DNA of 44,880 nucleotides, taken from positions 1 to 44,880 of the forward strand of contig SXWH01000271.1 of the NCBI GenBank assembly GCA_005791535.1, in the 5' to 3' direction. Origin of the DNA: Verrucomicrobiaceae bacterium (lineage in GTDB: Bacteria > Verrucomicrobiota > Verrucomicrobiia > Chthoniobacterales > Chthoniobacteraceae). The notes beneath the pieces were generated by a model. That model was not told where the DNA came from, did no database searches, and saw only the letters and a program-made list of their open reading frames with translations. Of this stretch, positions 7,356 through 15,063 are shown piece after piece (position 1 is the first letter of the stretch; each line of letters opens with the position of its first letter). The translations under genes were made by a program, and so were the position numbers.

Positions 7356-9071
7356 ATGAGCCAACATCCGTCAGCCGCGCCATTTTGGAAAAAACTGGGT
7401 CTCCAGTTGGCGGCGTTTGTCGGGATTTTCGTGCTCGTCATCTGGGCCGCGACCGCGGGCTACCAGGCATGGAAGTCTCGCAGCGTGGAAAAGGAGGCGG
7501 TGATTCATTTTCAAAGCGGCCGCTTCCAGGCCGCGCACAGTGCCGCCGAGCGTGCACTAATCGAGAACCCGGAATCCGTCACCGCCGCACGAATCGCCGC
7601 CGAATCGCTCGACCGGCTGCAAAGTCCCGGTTCCGTAGAGGCCTGGGCCCGCGTCGCGCAGCTCGACAAAGGCGGAACCGGCGCTGCGGTGCAATGGGCA
7701 CGCGCCGCACTGCGGTGGAATCGCGAAAACATTGCAGTCTCGGCGCTCCAGATGGTTCCCGAGGATGCCCGGACGGACGGGGCCTACCACGAGGCGCTCG
7801 GCGACACGATGACCGCCCTCGCACGCCACGAAGACGCCGAGGCCGCCTACCGGAAAGCGGTGAAGTTTGCTCGGGAGAATCCCGCTTTCGCACTCAAGCT
7901 CGCGAGCAACGTCACCACGTATTCGAATGCCGAGGCGGACATCGCCGCCGCGGTGTCCTCGCTGCAGAAACTCGCGCAAGATCCCACGCAGAAGGCTGCG
8001 GCTCTCCGCGCGCTCGCGGATCATTTCATCCGGCGGAAGGACTTCGCATCCGCGCTTGCAACCAATGCCCGGCTCCTCGAACTGCGGCCTGTGCAAACTG
8101 CGGACCGCATCCGCCAGCTCGGCATCCTGCGCAATCTCGATGAGGCGCGGTTCAAAACCGCGCTCTCAGAGCTTCAAGCTGGCGCACGCGATGCGGGCGA
8201 TGTGTCTGCAATTCTCAGTTGGATGAACGAGAACGGCATGGCCGCCGCAGCCGTCGAATGGACCGCGCAGTTGGAGCCCCGCCTCACGCGCACTCCTGAA
8301 ATCGCACGCCGCGCCGCCGAGAGCCACCTCGCTCTCGCGGACTGGCGCAATCTCCGCCGGCGTTGCGACGAGTTGGAATCTTGGGGCACTTTCGAGCATC
8401 TCCGCCACGCCTACGCGGCACGCGCACTGCGCGAAATGAATGACCCCATCAACGCCGGACACCGCTGGGATGCCGCAATCGGCGCTGCAAACGAGGTGCT
8501 CCAAAACACAACGGAGCTACTCAAACTCGCAGCCGCGTGGGGGTGGAAGGACGAGCAGCGGGACATCCTGTGGGACTCCGCAAACCGCATTGATGCGAGG
8601 TGGGCACTCGCGAAGCTCACGGAAATTTACACCGCCGAACGCTCCGCCGAGGGACTCCTGCGCGTTTACACACGCGAGACGGAACTCAACCCAGCGAACG
8701 ATGCCGCGCGCAATCAAATGGTGCGCCTTTCACTACTCATCGAACGCGACCCGGAAAACGCCGCAGCACAAGCGCGCATGCTCGCGCGGCGAAATCCAGG
8801 CAACGCGGAAATCGCCGCCACACTCGCTCTGGCCGAACTGAAATCCGGCCACTCCGCAGAGGCACTCGCGGCCTTTGCCAACGTGCCGGCGACGGCTCTG
8901 ACCGAACCGCAAACCGCACTTTTCCATGGCCTCGCGCTCTTCGCCACCGGTCGTGAGAGCGATGCGGCAGCGGCGTTTGCACTCGCAAAGACGCGCGCGA
9001 TGCTTCCGGAGGAGAGCCGGTTGCTCCCGCCCGCATTCCGCGATGCGGCCCCGAATCCCGCCGGGCGCTGA
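7356..9071 (+). CDS. Membrane-anchored tetratricopeptide-repeat protein
   Basis: A 571-residue protein with one N-terminal transmembrane helix (about 13-35, QLAAFVGIFVLVIWAATAGY) and an Ala-rich, all-helical remainder. TPR-like pairs are visible, for example HFQSGRFQAAHSAAERALIENPES near 52-75, HEDAEAAYRKAVKFARENPAFA near 155-175, and several degenerate units up to the end. This places a scaffold domain on the periplasmic side of the inner membrane, although orientation is inferred. No catalytic motif is present. It is followed by cysH after 65 bases, with a hairpin around its stop codon between them, so co-transcription is uncertain. The specific role is unknown. Confidence 0.75.
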   Translation: MSQHPSAAPFWKKLGLQLAAFVGIFVLVIWAATAGYQAWKSRSVEKEAVIHFQSGRFQAAHSAAERALIENPESVTAARIAAESLDRLQSPGSVEAWARVAQLDKGGTGAAVQWARAALRWNRENIAVSALQMVPEDARTDGAYHEALGDTMTALARHEDAEAAYRKAVKFARENPAFALKLASNVTTYSNAEADIAAAVSSLQKLAQDPTQKAAALRALADHFIRRKDFASALATNARLLELRPVQTADRIRQLGILRNLDEARFKTALSELQAGARDAGDVSAILSWMNENGMAAAAVEWTAQLEPRLTRTPEIARRAAESHLALADWRNLRRRCDELESWGTFEHLRHAYAARALREMNDPINAGHRWDAAIGAANEVLQNTTELLKLAAAWGWKDEQRDILWDSANRIDARWALAKLTEIYTAERSAEGLLRVYTRETELNPANDAARNQMVRLSLLIERDPENAAAQARMLARRNPGNAEIAATLALAELKSGHSAEALAAFANVPATALTEPQTALFHGLALFATGRESDAAAAFALAKTRAMLPEESRLLPPAFRDAAPNPAGR

Positions 9072-9077
9072 GCGCCC
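9063..9077 (+). terminator. Perfect hairpin with the stop codon as its loop
   Basis: GGGCGC (9063-9068) and GCGCCC (9072-9077) form a perfect 6-bp stem whose 3-base loop is the TGA stop of the TPR gene. It is followed by AATAACTCTCTTG, which is only moderately T-rich, so termination may be weak. It could partly insulate cysH from the upstream gene. Confidence 0.35.
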
Positions 9078-9136
9078 AATAACTCTCTTGCATTGGAGCG
9101 GGACCGCGAGCACCGTTCCCGTCCGTTTTTTAGAAA

Positions 9137-9874
9137 ATGTCACTGCGCATCGATGAACTCAGCCCAACCGAGGTCCGGCAACTTGCCGACTCGTTCGAAA
9201 CCGCTCCGCTGGAGGAGATACTTCGTTGGGCTTGGGGGCGCTTTGGAACCAACGCCGGAATCGGCACAAGCTTTCAGGGTGCCGGGCTCGTGATGATCGA
9301 CCACGCGCTGAAAGCCGGCTTCAAATTCCCCATCTTCACGCTCGATACGAACCTCCTTTTTCCCGAGACCTACGAACTGAAGTCGCGCCTTGAAGCCCAC
9401 TGGGGAATATCCATCGAAGGAGTGCAACCATCCGTCTCCCTCGCCGACCAGGCGCGCGAAAACGGACCGGAACTTTGGAAGAAAGCGCCGGATGCCTGCT
9501 GCACCATCCGCAAGGTGGAACCGCTTCAACGGAAGCTCTCGTCACTCTCCGTGTGGATCACCGGTTTGCGCAGACAGCAGAGCGACACACGGGAAAAGAC
9601 ACGGATCCTTGAACTCTACCGCTTCGACGACCTTCGCGAACTTTACATCGCGAAAATGAACCCGATGGCCAACTGGGATCGCGACGCCGTCTGGGCCGAG
9701 ATCAAATCACGCGGAATTCCCTACAATCCGCTGCACGATCGAGGATACCGCAGCATCGGCTGCCAGCCCTGCACCAGTCTGGCGAAGAGCGGCGAAAACG
9801 AACGCGCCGGCCGCTGGACCGGCTTCGACAAGACCGAGTGCGGCATCCACACATTCCTCGGCGCGAGTATTTAG
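9137..9874 (+). CDS. cysH: Adenylylsulfate (APS/PAPS) reductase
   Basis: A 245-residue member of the PAPS reductase/ATP pyrophosphatase superfamily. N-terminal GIGTSFQGAG replaces the usual SGGKDS-type loop, FTLDTNLLFPETYEL is the strand-helix that follows, and the end carries TECGIH, whose cysteine forms the sulfonated intermediate. The pairs CCTIRK (about 120-121) and CQPC (about 209-212) supply four cysteines that in assimilatory APS reductases hold a [4Fe-4S] cluster; enzymes specific for PAPS lack them. It therefore probably reduces APS to sulfite with thioredoxin. It ends back to back with the AsmA-like gene, without intergenic bases. No other cys gene is in the window. Confidence 0.92.
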   Translation: MSLRIDELSPTEVRQLADSFETAPLEEILRWAWGRFGTNAGIGTSFQGAGLVMIDHALKAGFKFPIFTLDTNLLFPETYELKSRLEAHWGISIEGVQPSVSLADQARENGPELWKKAPDACCTIRKVEPLQRKLSSLSVWITGLRRQQSDTREKTRILELYRFDDLRELYIAKMNPMANWDRDAVWAEIKSRGIPYNPLHDRGYRSIGCQPCTSLAKSGENERAGRWTGFDKTECGIHTFLGASI

Positions 9875-12325
9875 TCAGCGGGCGGAACCGGCCGGCTTCA
9901 TGGGCGCAGGAGGTTTCGTCGAGCGTTCCAGCTTCGGCAAATTGAGCCTCGGAATGACCTTGGCCTTCCAGTCCGGCTCGGAAAATTTTGAGACGGAGCG
10001 GTACTCGAGCAATTCGCTGACCGGCAGCAGAAACACGCCCGGAAGCCCCTGCGCATTCAATCTCATGTCGAAATCCATGCGATCCTCGAGAAACCAAATC
10101 CGGCCGTTTCCAAACATCGAAAAACCCTTCCCTTCAATCTCCAGATTCCCGGTGCTCATGATGCCGTCGGCGACCGCGAATGTCAGCGACGCCTTCCGTG
10201 CGCGATTGTAGCCGAGTCCGGGCACGATCTTGTTCAGCACATCGCTGAACGGCCCGAGGAACGGAATCGCGAACACGTTTCCATCCGTGATCTCCAGCTT
10301 GCCCTCGCCCTTCATTGTGCGGCCGTCGTCGCCCTTTCCGTTAAAGCTGTAAACACCGTTCATCTTTCCTTTCGAGTCGTTGTAGTCGAAATACAACTTC
10401 GTGAGCTTCTCGAAGTTCACAGCGATGAAGCGCAGCTCTGCCACATGCCCGGGTTTCGCCTTCACGATCGAAATATCGGCACTGCCTTTGATCACGCCGT
10501 CAAAAATCTCGGCCCGCACATCGGAAAGCTTCAGCCGGTCATCGTCGAACAGCATATTGGCCTGCGCTTTCGTGAACTGGAGCTCCTTCCCGACGAACGT
10601 GTATTGCATGCCGCGTTCCGCGTTGAGCTTCACGTCGAGCCTCGTATTTTTGCCGCCGCGTCGCCGATCCACGACGCCATCGATAGTCAAAAAAGGCGGG
10701 TGCTTTCCAAAACGGTAAGGCCGGATGTCCTCGACCAGAGCAGGGTCGATCCACGTTGCCACATCGTTCGGAAACACGCCCAGCCGCACCTGCTGCACGT
10801 ACACGAGGTCCTTCGTGAAATCGAACGTGAGCGCGCCGGACGCAGGCCCTTCGGCGCGGTTGATATCGATATTGTCCACGTGCAGCACGTTGTTGTTGAA
10901 GCGCAGATTTGCATCCACACTCCGCGCATCCACGCCGCGATAACTGCACCGGCCGAGATGCAAATCACCGCTCAGCGCCATCGTATCGAGGCCCGGCTCC
11001 GTACCGCGGCCGCTCAGCGTCAGCCGTGGCGCATCGGGAAACCGGAACAACGCAAGCCGCGCCGCGGCATCGCGCTGCCACTGCTTTGTCCCTTGGAAAA
11101 ACGGCGCAAGCGATTCCGGATTGAGCGTGCTCGAAAGCGCGACGCGGAAATCTCCCCGACCTCTTTCATCGTAGTTCTGCATTACGTCGCCGCGGATTTC
11201 GCCGCCCGCCCGGTGCTTGAGCAGAAAGTCCCGCACCGCCCACCGTCGGCCGTCCCATGCAAAATCCGCTGCCAACTGATCAAATGCGATTTTTCCAAAC
11301 GCGAACCGCCCGACTCTCATGCGGCCGGACAGGTCCATCATGGCATCGCCTTCCGTACTCACAGGCAGCGCATCGGGCTTCTCAAACTTCGCCTTCACCA
11401 CCGCATCGATCTGCGGTGCGGAATCGAAGCGCAGTTCGCCGGGGTCCCATTGCCCGGTGATTTTAAGCAACGAGGCGATGTCGATGCCCGAGCGGATCTT
11501 CGCGTCGAGTTCGCGCGTCGCCGGCCGGTACGAGCCGCCAAGGTGCAGCCGCCCGACGGAATCGCGCGCTTCAAATCGATGCAGCAATAGCGCCTCGTTG
11601 CGCCAGCTCAGCGCCACATCGAGCGCATCAAGGCGGTAGGATGCCTTCTCAATCCTGCCCGTCGATAGCGACGCCTCCACGACGAGAGAGTCGGGCTTCG
11701 CAGCGTCACCACCAAACCGGATATCGAGGCGCGGATGGTCGAGGAATTTCAGCGCCGTAATCTCGTTCAGCGCACGCGTCAGCACAGCAATGTCCTTCGG
11801 ACCGGATTCGGGCTTTTCGGAATCCGCCGCCAACACTTCGGGGTGCACAAGCTGGCCGCTGGCAGTCACGCTCACCCCGAGAATCTCCGCATCCAGCCGG
11901 CTGATCACGAGCCGGTCCGACGGCAGCACAATGCGGGTGCTGAGCTTGTTCACCGTCACCGAAGGCCCCGACGGATTCCGCGGGTCGAGCGGTATTTCCA
12001 ACGCCGCATCCATTAAAGTCAGCGAATCCAAAAATGGCCGGCCTCGCGCGGCATTCGCGTAGTTCGCCTCCACCACCATCTCGTTCACACGAGCCACGGT
12101 CCTTTGACGTTCCGCGGATTCAAAAACGCGCACGTCGCGCGCGACGAGTCCCCGAAACGGATCCACAGCAAGCGCTCCGAACGACACCTCCACGCCGCGA
12201 CGCCGCAACTCCTCCACGACTAGTTCGCGCCACGGCTTGGTGAGTCCCTTCCTATACAAATACCATCCGCCGCCGCCGCCACCGAGCAGCAGAAGAATCA
12301 GGAATATCTGGATAAACCGGCGCAC
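9875..12325 (-). CDS. AsmA-like envelope protein
   Basis: An 816-residue protein with an N-terminal signal anchor (about 4-25, with an unusual run of five glycines, followed by YLYRKG). The rest is beta-rich, built of strands with little internal similarity, and the last 250 residues fit the AsmA C-terminal region: GVYSFNGKG, GEGKLEITDGNVFAIPFLGPFSDVLNKI and TGNLEIEGKGFSMFGNGRI. AsmA-like proteins are thought to form hydrophobic bridges that move lipids between inner and outer membrane. The start is GTG at 12325, preceded by GGGGAG about 14 bases upstream; no in-frame ATG is close. It is the last gene of the minus-strand group that begins at 14280. The end is Pro/Lys-rich. Confidence 0.75.
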   Translation of the reverse strand: MRRFIQIFLILLLLGGGGGGWYLYRKGLTKPWRELVVEELRRRGVEVSFGALAVDPFRGLVARDVRVFESAERQRTVARVNEMVVEANYANAARGRPFLDSLTLMDAALEIPLDPRNPSGPSVTVNKLSTRIVLPSDRLVISRLDAEILGVSVTASGQLVHPEVLAADSEKPESGPKDIAVLTRALNEITALKFLDHPRLDIRFGGDAAKPDSLVVEASLSTGRIEKASYRLDALDVALSWRNEALLLHRFEARDSVGRLHLGGSYRPATRELDAKIRSGIDIASLLKITGQWDPGELRFDSAPQIDAVVKAKFEKPDALPVSTEGDAMMDLSGRMRVGRFAFGKIAFDQLAADFAWDGRRWAVRDFLLKHRAGGEIRGDVMQNYDERGRGDFRVALSSTLNPESLAPFFQGTKQWQRDAAARLALFRFPDAPRLTLSGRGTEPGLDTMALSGDLHLGRCSYRGVDARSVDANLRFNNNVLHVDNIDINRAEGPASGALTFDFTKDLVYVQQVRLGVFPNDVATWIDPALVEDIRPYRFGKHPPFLTIDGVVDRRRGGKNTRLDVKLNAERGMQYTFVGKELQFTKAQANMLFDDDRLKLSDVRAEIFDGVIKGSADISIVKAKPGHVAELRFIAVNFEKLTKLYFDYNDSKGKMNGVYSFNGKGDDGRTMKGEGKLEITDGNVFAIPFLGPFSDVLNKIVPGLGYNRARKASLTFAVADGIMSTGNLEIEGKGFSMFGNGRIWFLEDRMDFDMRLNAQGLPGVFLLPVSELLEYRSVSKFSEPDWKAKVIPRLNLPKLERSTKPPAPMKPAGSAR

Positions 12326-12349
12326 GCATCCGACTTTCTCCCCGGCAAC

Positions 12350-12368
12350 CCCGCCTGTCGAGGGCGGG
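12350..12368 (-). terminator. Weak GC-rich dyad between the thioredoxin/PDZ and AsmA genes
   Basis: CCCGCC (12350-12355) pairs with GGCGGG (12363-12368) across a 7-base loop. No T-run follows on either strand. It may be a processing or partial termination site inside the operon, or chance in high-GC DNA. Confidence 0.25.
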
Positions 12369-12392
12369 ATTCACGGCGCAGAGGGATGGCCT

Positions 12393-13724
12393 TCACTGCA
12401 TCGGTAAAGTGAGCTCGAAACGCGACGTGCCACGGAGAACCGCGACCGGCACCTTCTCGCCGGCTTTCCGCCGCTCAAGCAGCCACCCAATTAGTTCGCC
12501 CTCCGTGCGGCGGGCATCGTCGCCGTCAACCGAAACAATGATGTCCTCTTTCTGCACACCGGCGTTTTTCGCAGCGGCGTGCTTTCCAAATTGCCCGAGT
12601 CCTTTCACCCGCAACGCGAGTTTCGCCAGAGCAATGCCCTGCGCCTTTCGCGCATCGTCCGCGACTTCCTCGAGCACCATCCCGCCGGTTGCCATCGCAC
12701 GCATCGGCCATGTCCCGACGCGTCGCGAGATGTCGCTGTTCCGCCGCCAGCCATCCGCCAGTTTCAGGGCCAGGTTCACCGGCTTTCCGCCGCGCTGGAG
12801 AACGACAGGGATCACGCCCGCAGCAGGCGCGCGATGCAGCGCCCAGCTCACATCGGCGATGGAAACCACAGGCTGTCCTGCGATGCCGGCGATCTCGTCG
12901 CCTTCGCGAATTCCAGCCACCGCCGCCGCCGAGCCGTCGCTGACCGAAGCCACACGCGCCGCGTGGTCTGGCGAGAGGGAGAAGCCCAGCGTTTCGGATG
13001 CAGGCATCGGATATATGAGTTCCGCGGGCACCGGCCGCCCGGCATCGCGGTAAAAGGTGCGCAGGGCATCACCGATTTGATGACAGTGCACACAGCTCTG
13101 CACCACCTTGCCTTCCCAATCCAGACCGCTGCGATACTTGCCCGAAAGAGCGGGGAATTCCACCGGGGTCTTGAACGGCATCGCGCCACCCTGTTTGCCG
13201 GAAAGGGCCGCCTTGTTCGCCGGATATCCGCGATGAAGCGCCACCGCCGCATCCAGCGTAGCACGAAGCCCTGCGGTCGTGGTGTTCTGCGCGTCCTTTT
13301 GATGCGTCCACGATCCAAACCGCCCGAGAACCGCGCCGTCGGCCGCAAAAATCATGGCCGAAAACGACAGATCGTAATCGAATTGAAACCGCTGCAAATC
13401 GAGCGCGTTTGCGTTGATGAGACGCACGCACACGAAGCGGTCGAGCACCGGAGCGAGCGATGCGTCCGAGAGCACCGCCGCATCCATCCCCGCGCACGCG
13501 ATGCACGGAACGCAGCGCAATACCACAAGCAGCGGCTTCTTCGAATTTGCAGCCTCGGCAAAGCCCCGCTCCACGTCATTGTAGATCCAGCGCCCGTCGT
13601 TCTCCATCGTCTCACGGTCCTTGCGTACCGCGCCCTCGCGGTCTTTCACCGCCTCGGCGAAGGCGGACGCTGTGACGCAGGCAAATACGGCGGCGAGAAT
13701 GTTCATGGGCGGTCTCATGCGCAT
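12393..13724 (-). CDS. Periplasmic thioredoxin-like protein with CxxCH and two PDZ domains
   Basis: A 443-residue protein with a signal peptide (MNILAAVFACVTASAFA within the first 23 residues). Residues about 45-170 form a thioredoxin-like domain in which the redox site is CVPCIAC (C71, C74, C77); all three are TGC codons. A haem c-type motif CVHCH follows at 211-215. Residues about 240-315 and 345-440 are two PDZ domains, recognised by GIREGDEIAGIAGQPV and GVQKEDIIVSVDGDDA. From memory, related Trx/PDZ proteins in Planctomycetes and Verrucomicrobiota include selenocysteine forms; this one is the cysteine form. Role: probably redox sensing or protein quality control in the periplasm, which is inference. 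Start at 13724 is fixed by the GGAGG site at 13733-13737. It lies between the small membrane protein and the AsmA gene, all on the same strand. Confidence 0.8.
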   Translation of the reverse strand: MRMRPPMNILAAVFACVTASAFAEAVKDREGAVRKDRETMENDGRWIYNDVERGFAEAANSKKPLLVVLRCVPCIACAGMDAAVLSDASLAPVLDRFVCVRLINANALDLQRFQFDYDLSFSAMIFAADGAVLGRFGSWTHQKDAQNTTTAGLRATLDAAVALHRGYPANKAALSGKQGGAMPFKTPVEFPALSGKYRSGLDWEGKVVQSCVHCHQIGDALRTFYRDAGRPVPAELIYPMPASETLGFSLSPDHAARVASVSDGSAAAVAGIREGDEIAGIAGQPVVSIADVSWALHRAPAAGVIPVVLQRGGKPVNLALKLADGWRRNSDISRRVGTWPMRAMATGGMVLEEVADDARKAQGIALAKLALRVKGLGQFGKHAAAKNAGVQKEDIIVSVDGDDARRTEGELIGWLLERRKAGEKVPVAVLRGTSRFELTLPMQ

Positions 13725-13732
13725 CGGTTAAA

Positions 13733-13737
13733 CCTCC
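13733..13737 (-). promoter_or_regulatory. Shine-Dalgarno site fixing the thioredoxin/PDZ start
   Basis: The minus strand reads GGAGG followed by 8 bases and the ATG at 13724. This supports the outermost of three nearby in-frame ATG codons (13724, 13718, 13706). Confidence 0.7.
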
Positions 13738-13755
13738 GCACCGTCCGTGGCAATC

Positions 13756-14280
13756 CTACAGCGGCAGTTCGCCCTGCACCGGCGCGGGTGCGGAGGACTG
13801 CTGCGGAGCCGAGGGGACGGGCGTACCCGTCGGCTCGGGTTCGGAATGGGACTGCGGTTCGGGCTGCTCAATATCTTCCGGCTCCATCGTCTCGTCCCTC
13901 CGTGTGCGGAGATACTCCACATCCGCACGCAAATAGCGGGAGAATTCACACACAATCAGACCGATCAATCCGGCAACGAGTGCGGGATTCATCGAGTCGG
14001 CGCCGGGCTTTACAACATGTGCGATCCACCCGGCCGCAAACAGCGCACCGAAACCGATCATTGCCCATTTCAGCCGGCGGTCGCGCGGATCGGGCGCAGG
14101 CCGCGGCGGATACACCGACGCATCAAGCCCCCACGAAACCGCGAAGAAAAGGACACCCGCCCAAAAGTAGAGCGCGACGAGCGCAAGCCCGGCGACCTTT
14201 GACATCCACGACAGCGCGATGAGGAGACGCGCCCGCTCGTACGAAGTCTCAACACCCGGATTCGCGTCTGTGTCGTTCAT
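13756..14280 (-). CDS. Unrecognised three-helix membrane protein
   Basis: A 174-residue protein with three hydrophobic segments, around residues 22-50 (SKVAGLALVALYFWAGVLFF), 76-94 (MIGFGALFAAGWIAHVV) and 100-117 (NPALVAGLIGLIVCEFSRYL), then a Pro/Glu/Ser-rich C-terminal tail of about 50 residues that is probably disordered and cytoplasmic. No family recognised. The longer frame starts at 14310, but the ATG at 14280 gives a more usual N-terminus. It is the first gene of the minus-strand group with the thioredoxin/PDZ protein (31 bases apart) and the AsmA-like protein, and is divergent from the rhomboid gene, 106 bases away. Confidence 0.6.
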   Translation of the reverse strand: MNDTDANPGVETSYERARLLIALSWMSKVAGLALVALYFWAGVLFFAVSWGLDASVYPPRPAPDPRDRRLKWAMIGFGALFAAGWIAHVVKPGADSMNPALVAGLIGLIVCEFSRYLRADVEYLRTRRDETMEPEDIEQPEPQSHSEPEPTGTPVPSAPQQSSAPAPVQGELPL

Positions 14281-14386
14281 GGAAAGCAGCGCACAAACTA
14301 ACCCGCGCACCCGCGGTGGTCAAACCACGACACGCGCGATTGAAAATTGACACCGCCGCGCCGAAAGGAAACCTCCAGCCCTCGCC

Positions 14387-15055
14387 ATGCTCATTGTTCC
14401 TTACGAGGTCGATACCCTGTTCACCCGCCGGCCCATCGCCAACTTCGCCATCGTCGCGATCACCACGATTGTCTCGCTCATGGCCTTCTTCGGCAACATC
14501 AGCCCCTCGACAATCGAAGCCATGGTGCTCAGCGGATGGGACGTCTCCGGCCTCTTCGGCCACATGCTTCTTCACGGCGGCTGGATGCACCTCATCGGCA
14601 ACATGATGATGCTTTGGATCTTCGGGAACGCGATTGCCGGCATCATGAACCAGTTCGCATACGTGCTTCTCTATCTTTTCACCGGCCTCATCGCAGCATC
14701 TGCGCAGATCGTTTTCGACGGCAGTCCGGCCATCGGGGCGAGCGGAGCCCTGTCGGGAATCATGGGCGTGTATCTCGCCGTTTATCCGACGAATCACGTA
14801 AACGTTTTCTGGCTGTGGATGATTCGCGCCGGGACCTTTGAAATTTCCGGCTGGCTGCTGATCGTCGCATACTTCGCGCTCGACCTCTTTGGGGTGCTTG
14901 GGTCCGCCGACTCGGTCGCGCACTGGGCGCACGTCGGTGGCACTGTGGCAGGATTCGTCACCGGACTCGCCTTGCTGAAATGCGGGCTGTTTGACCGCGA
15001 GAGCTACGACCTTCCCACTGCGCTCGACTACTTCTCCGGGCGCGCCCGGATGTGA
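14387..15055 (+). CDS. Rhomboid intramembrane serine protease
   Basis: A 222-residue polytopic protein with six hydrophobic helices. HMLLHGGWMHLIGNM (59-73) is the conserved rhomboid helix 2 region, GASGALSG (117-124) contains the catalytic serine S119, and AHVGG (181-185) the catalytic histidine H182, so both members of the dyad are present. Rhomboids cut transmembrane segments of membrane proteins; the substrate here is unknown. A purine-rich AAAGGA lies about 16 bases before the ATG. It runs head-on into the caspase gene, with a pair of palindromes at the meeting point. The last 35 residues form a cytoplasmic tail. Confidence 0.92.
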   Translation: MLIVPYEVDTLFTRRPIANFAIVAITTIVSLMAFFGNISPSTIEAMVLSGWDVSGLFGHMLLHGGWMHLIGNMMMLWIFGNAIAGIMNQFAYVLLYLFTGLIAASAQIVFDGSPAIGASGALSGIMGVYLAVYPTNHVNVFWLWMIRAGTFEISGWLLIVAYFALDLFGVLGSADSVAHWAHVGGTVAGFVTGLALLKCGLFDRESYDLPTALDYFSGRARM

Positions 15056-15063
15056 GCGCTCAC
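15035..15063. terminator. Two adjacent perfect palindromes where rhomboid and caspase genes converge
   Basis: TCCGGGCGCGCCCGGA (15035-15050) and GTGAGCGCTCAC (15052-15063) are both perfectly self-complementary and lie one base apart across the two opposed stop codons. Such symmetric sequence could act as a bidirectional terminator, but neither has a loop or T-run, and the first is within coding sequence. Confidence 0.35.

Noticed and set aside
13480..13530. A selenocysteine codon in the thioredoxin site
   Set aside because: The three cysteines at 71, 74 and 77 are all TGC and no in-frame TGA is present.
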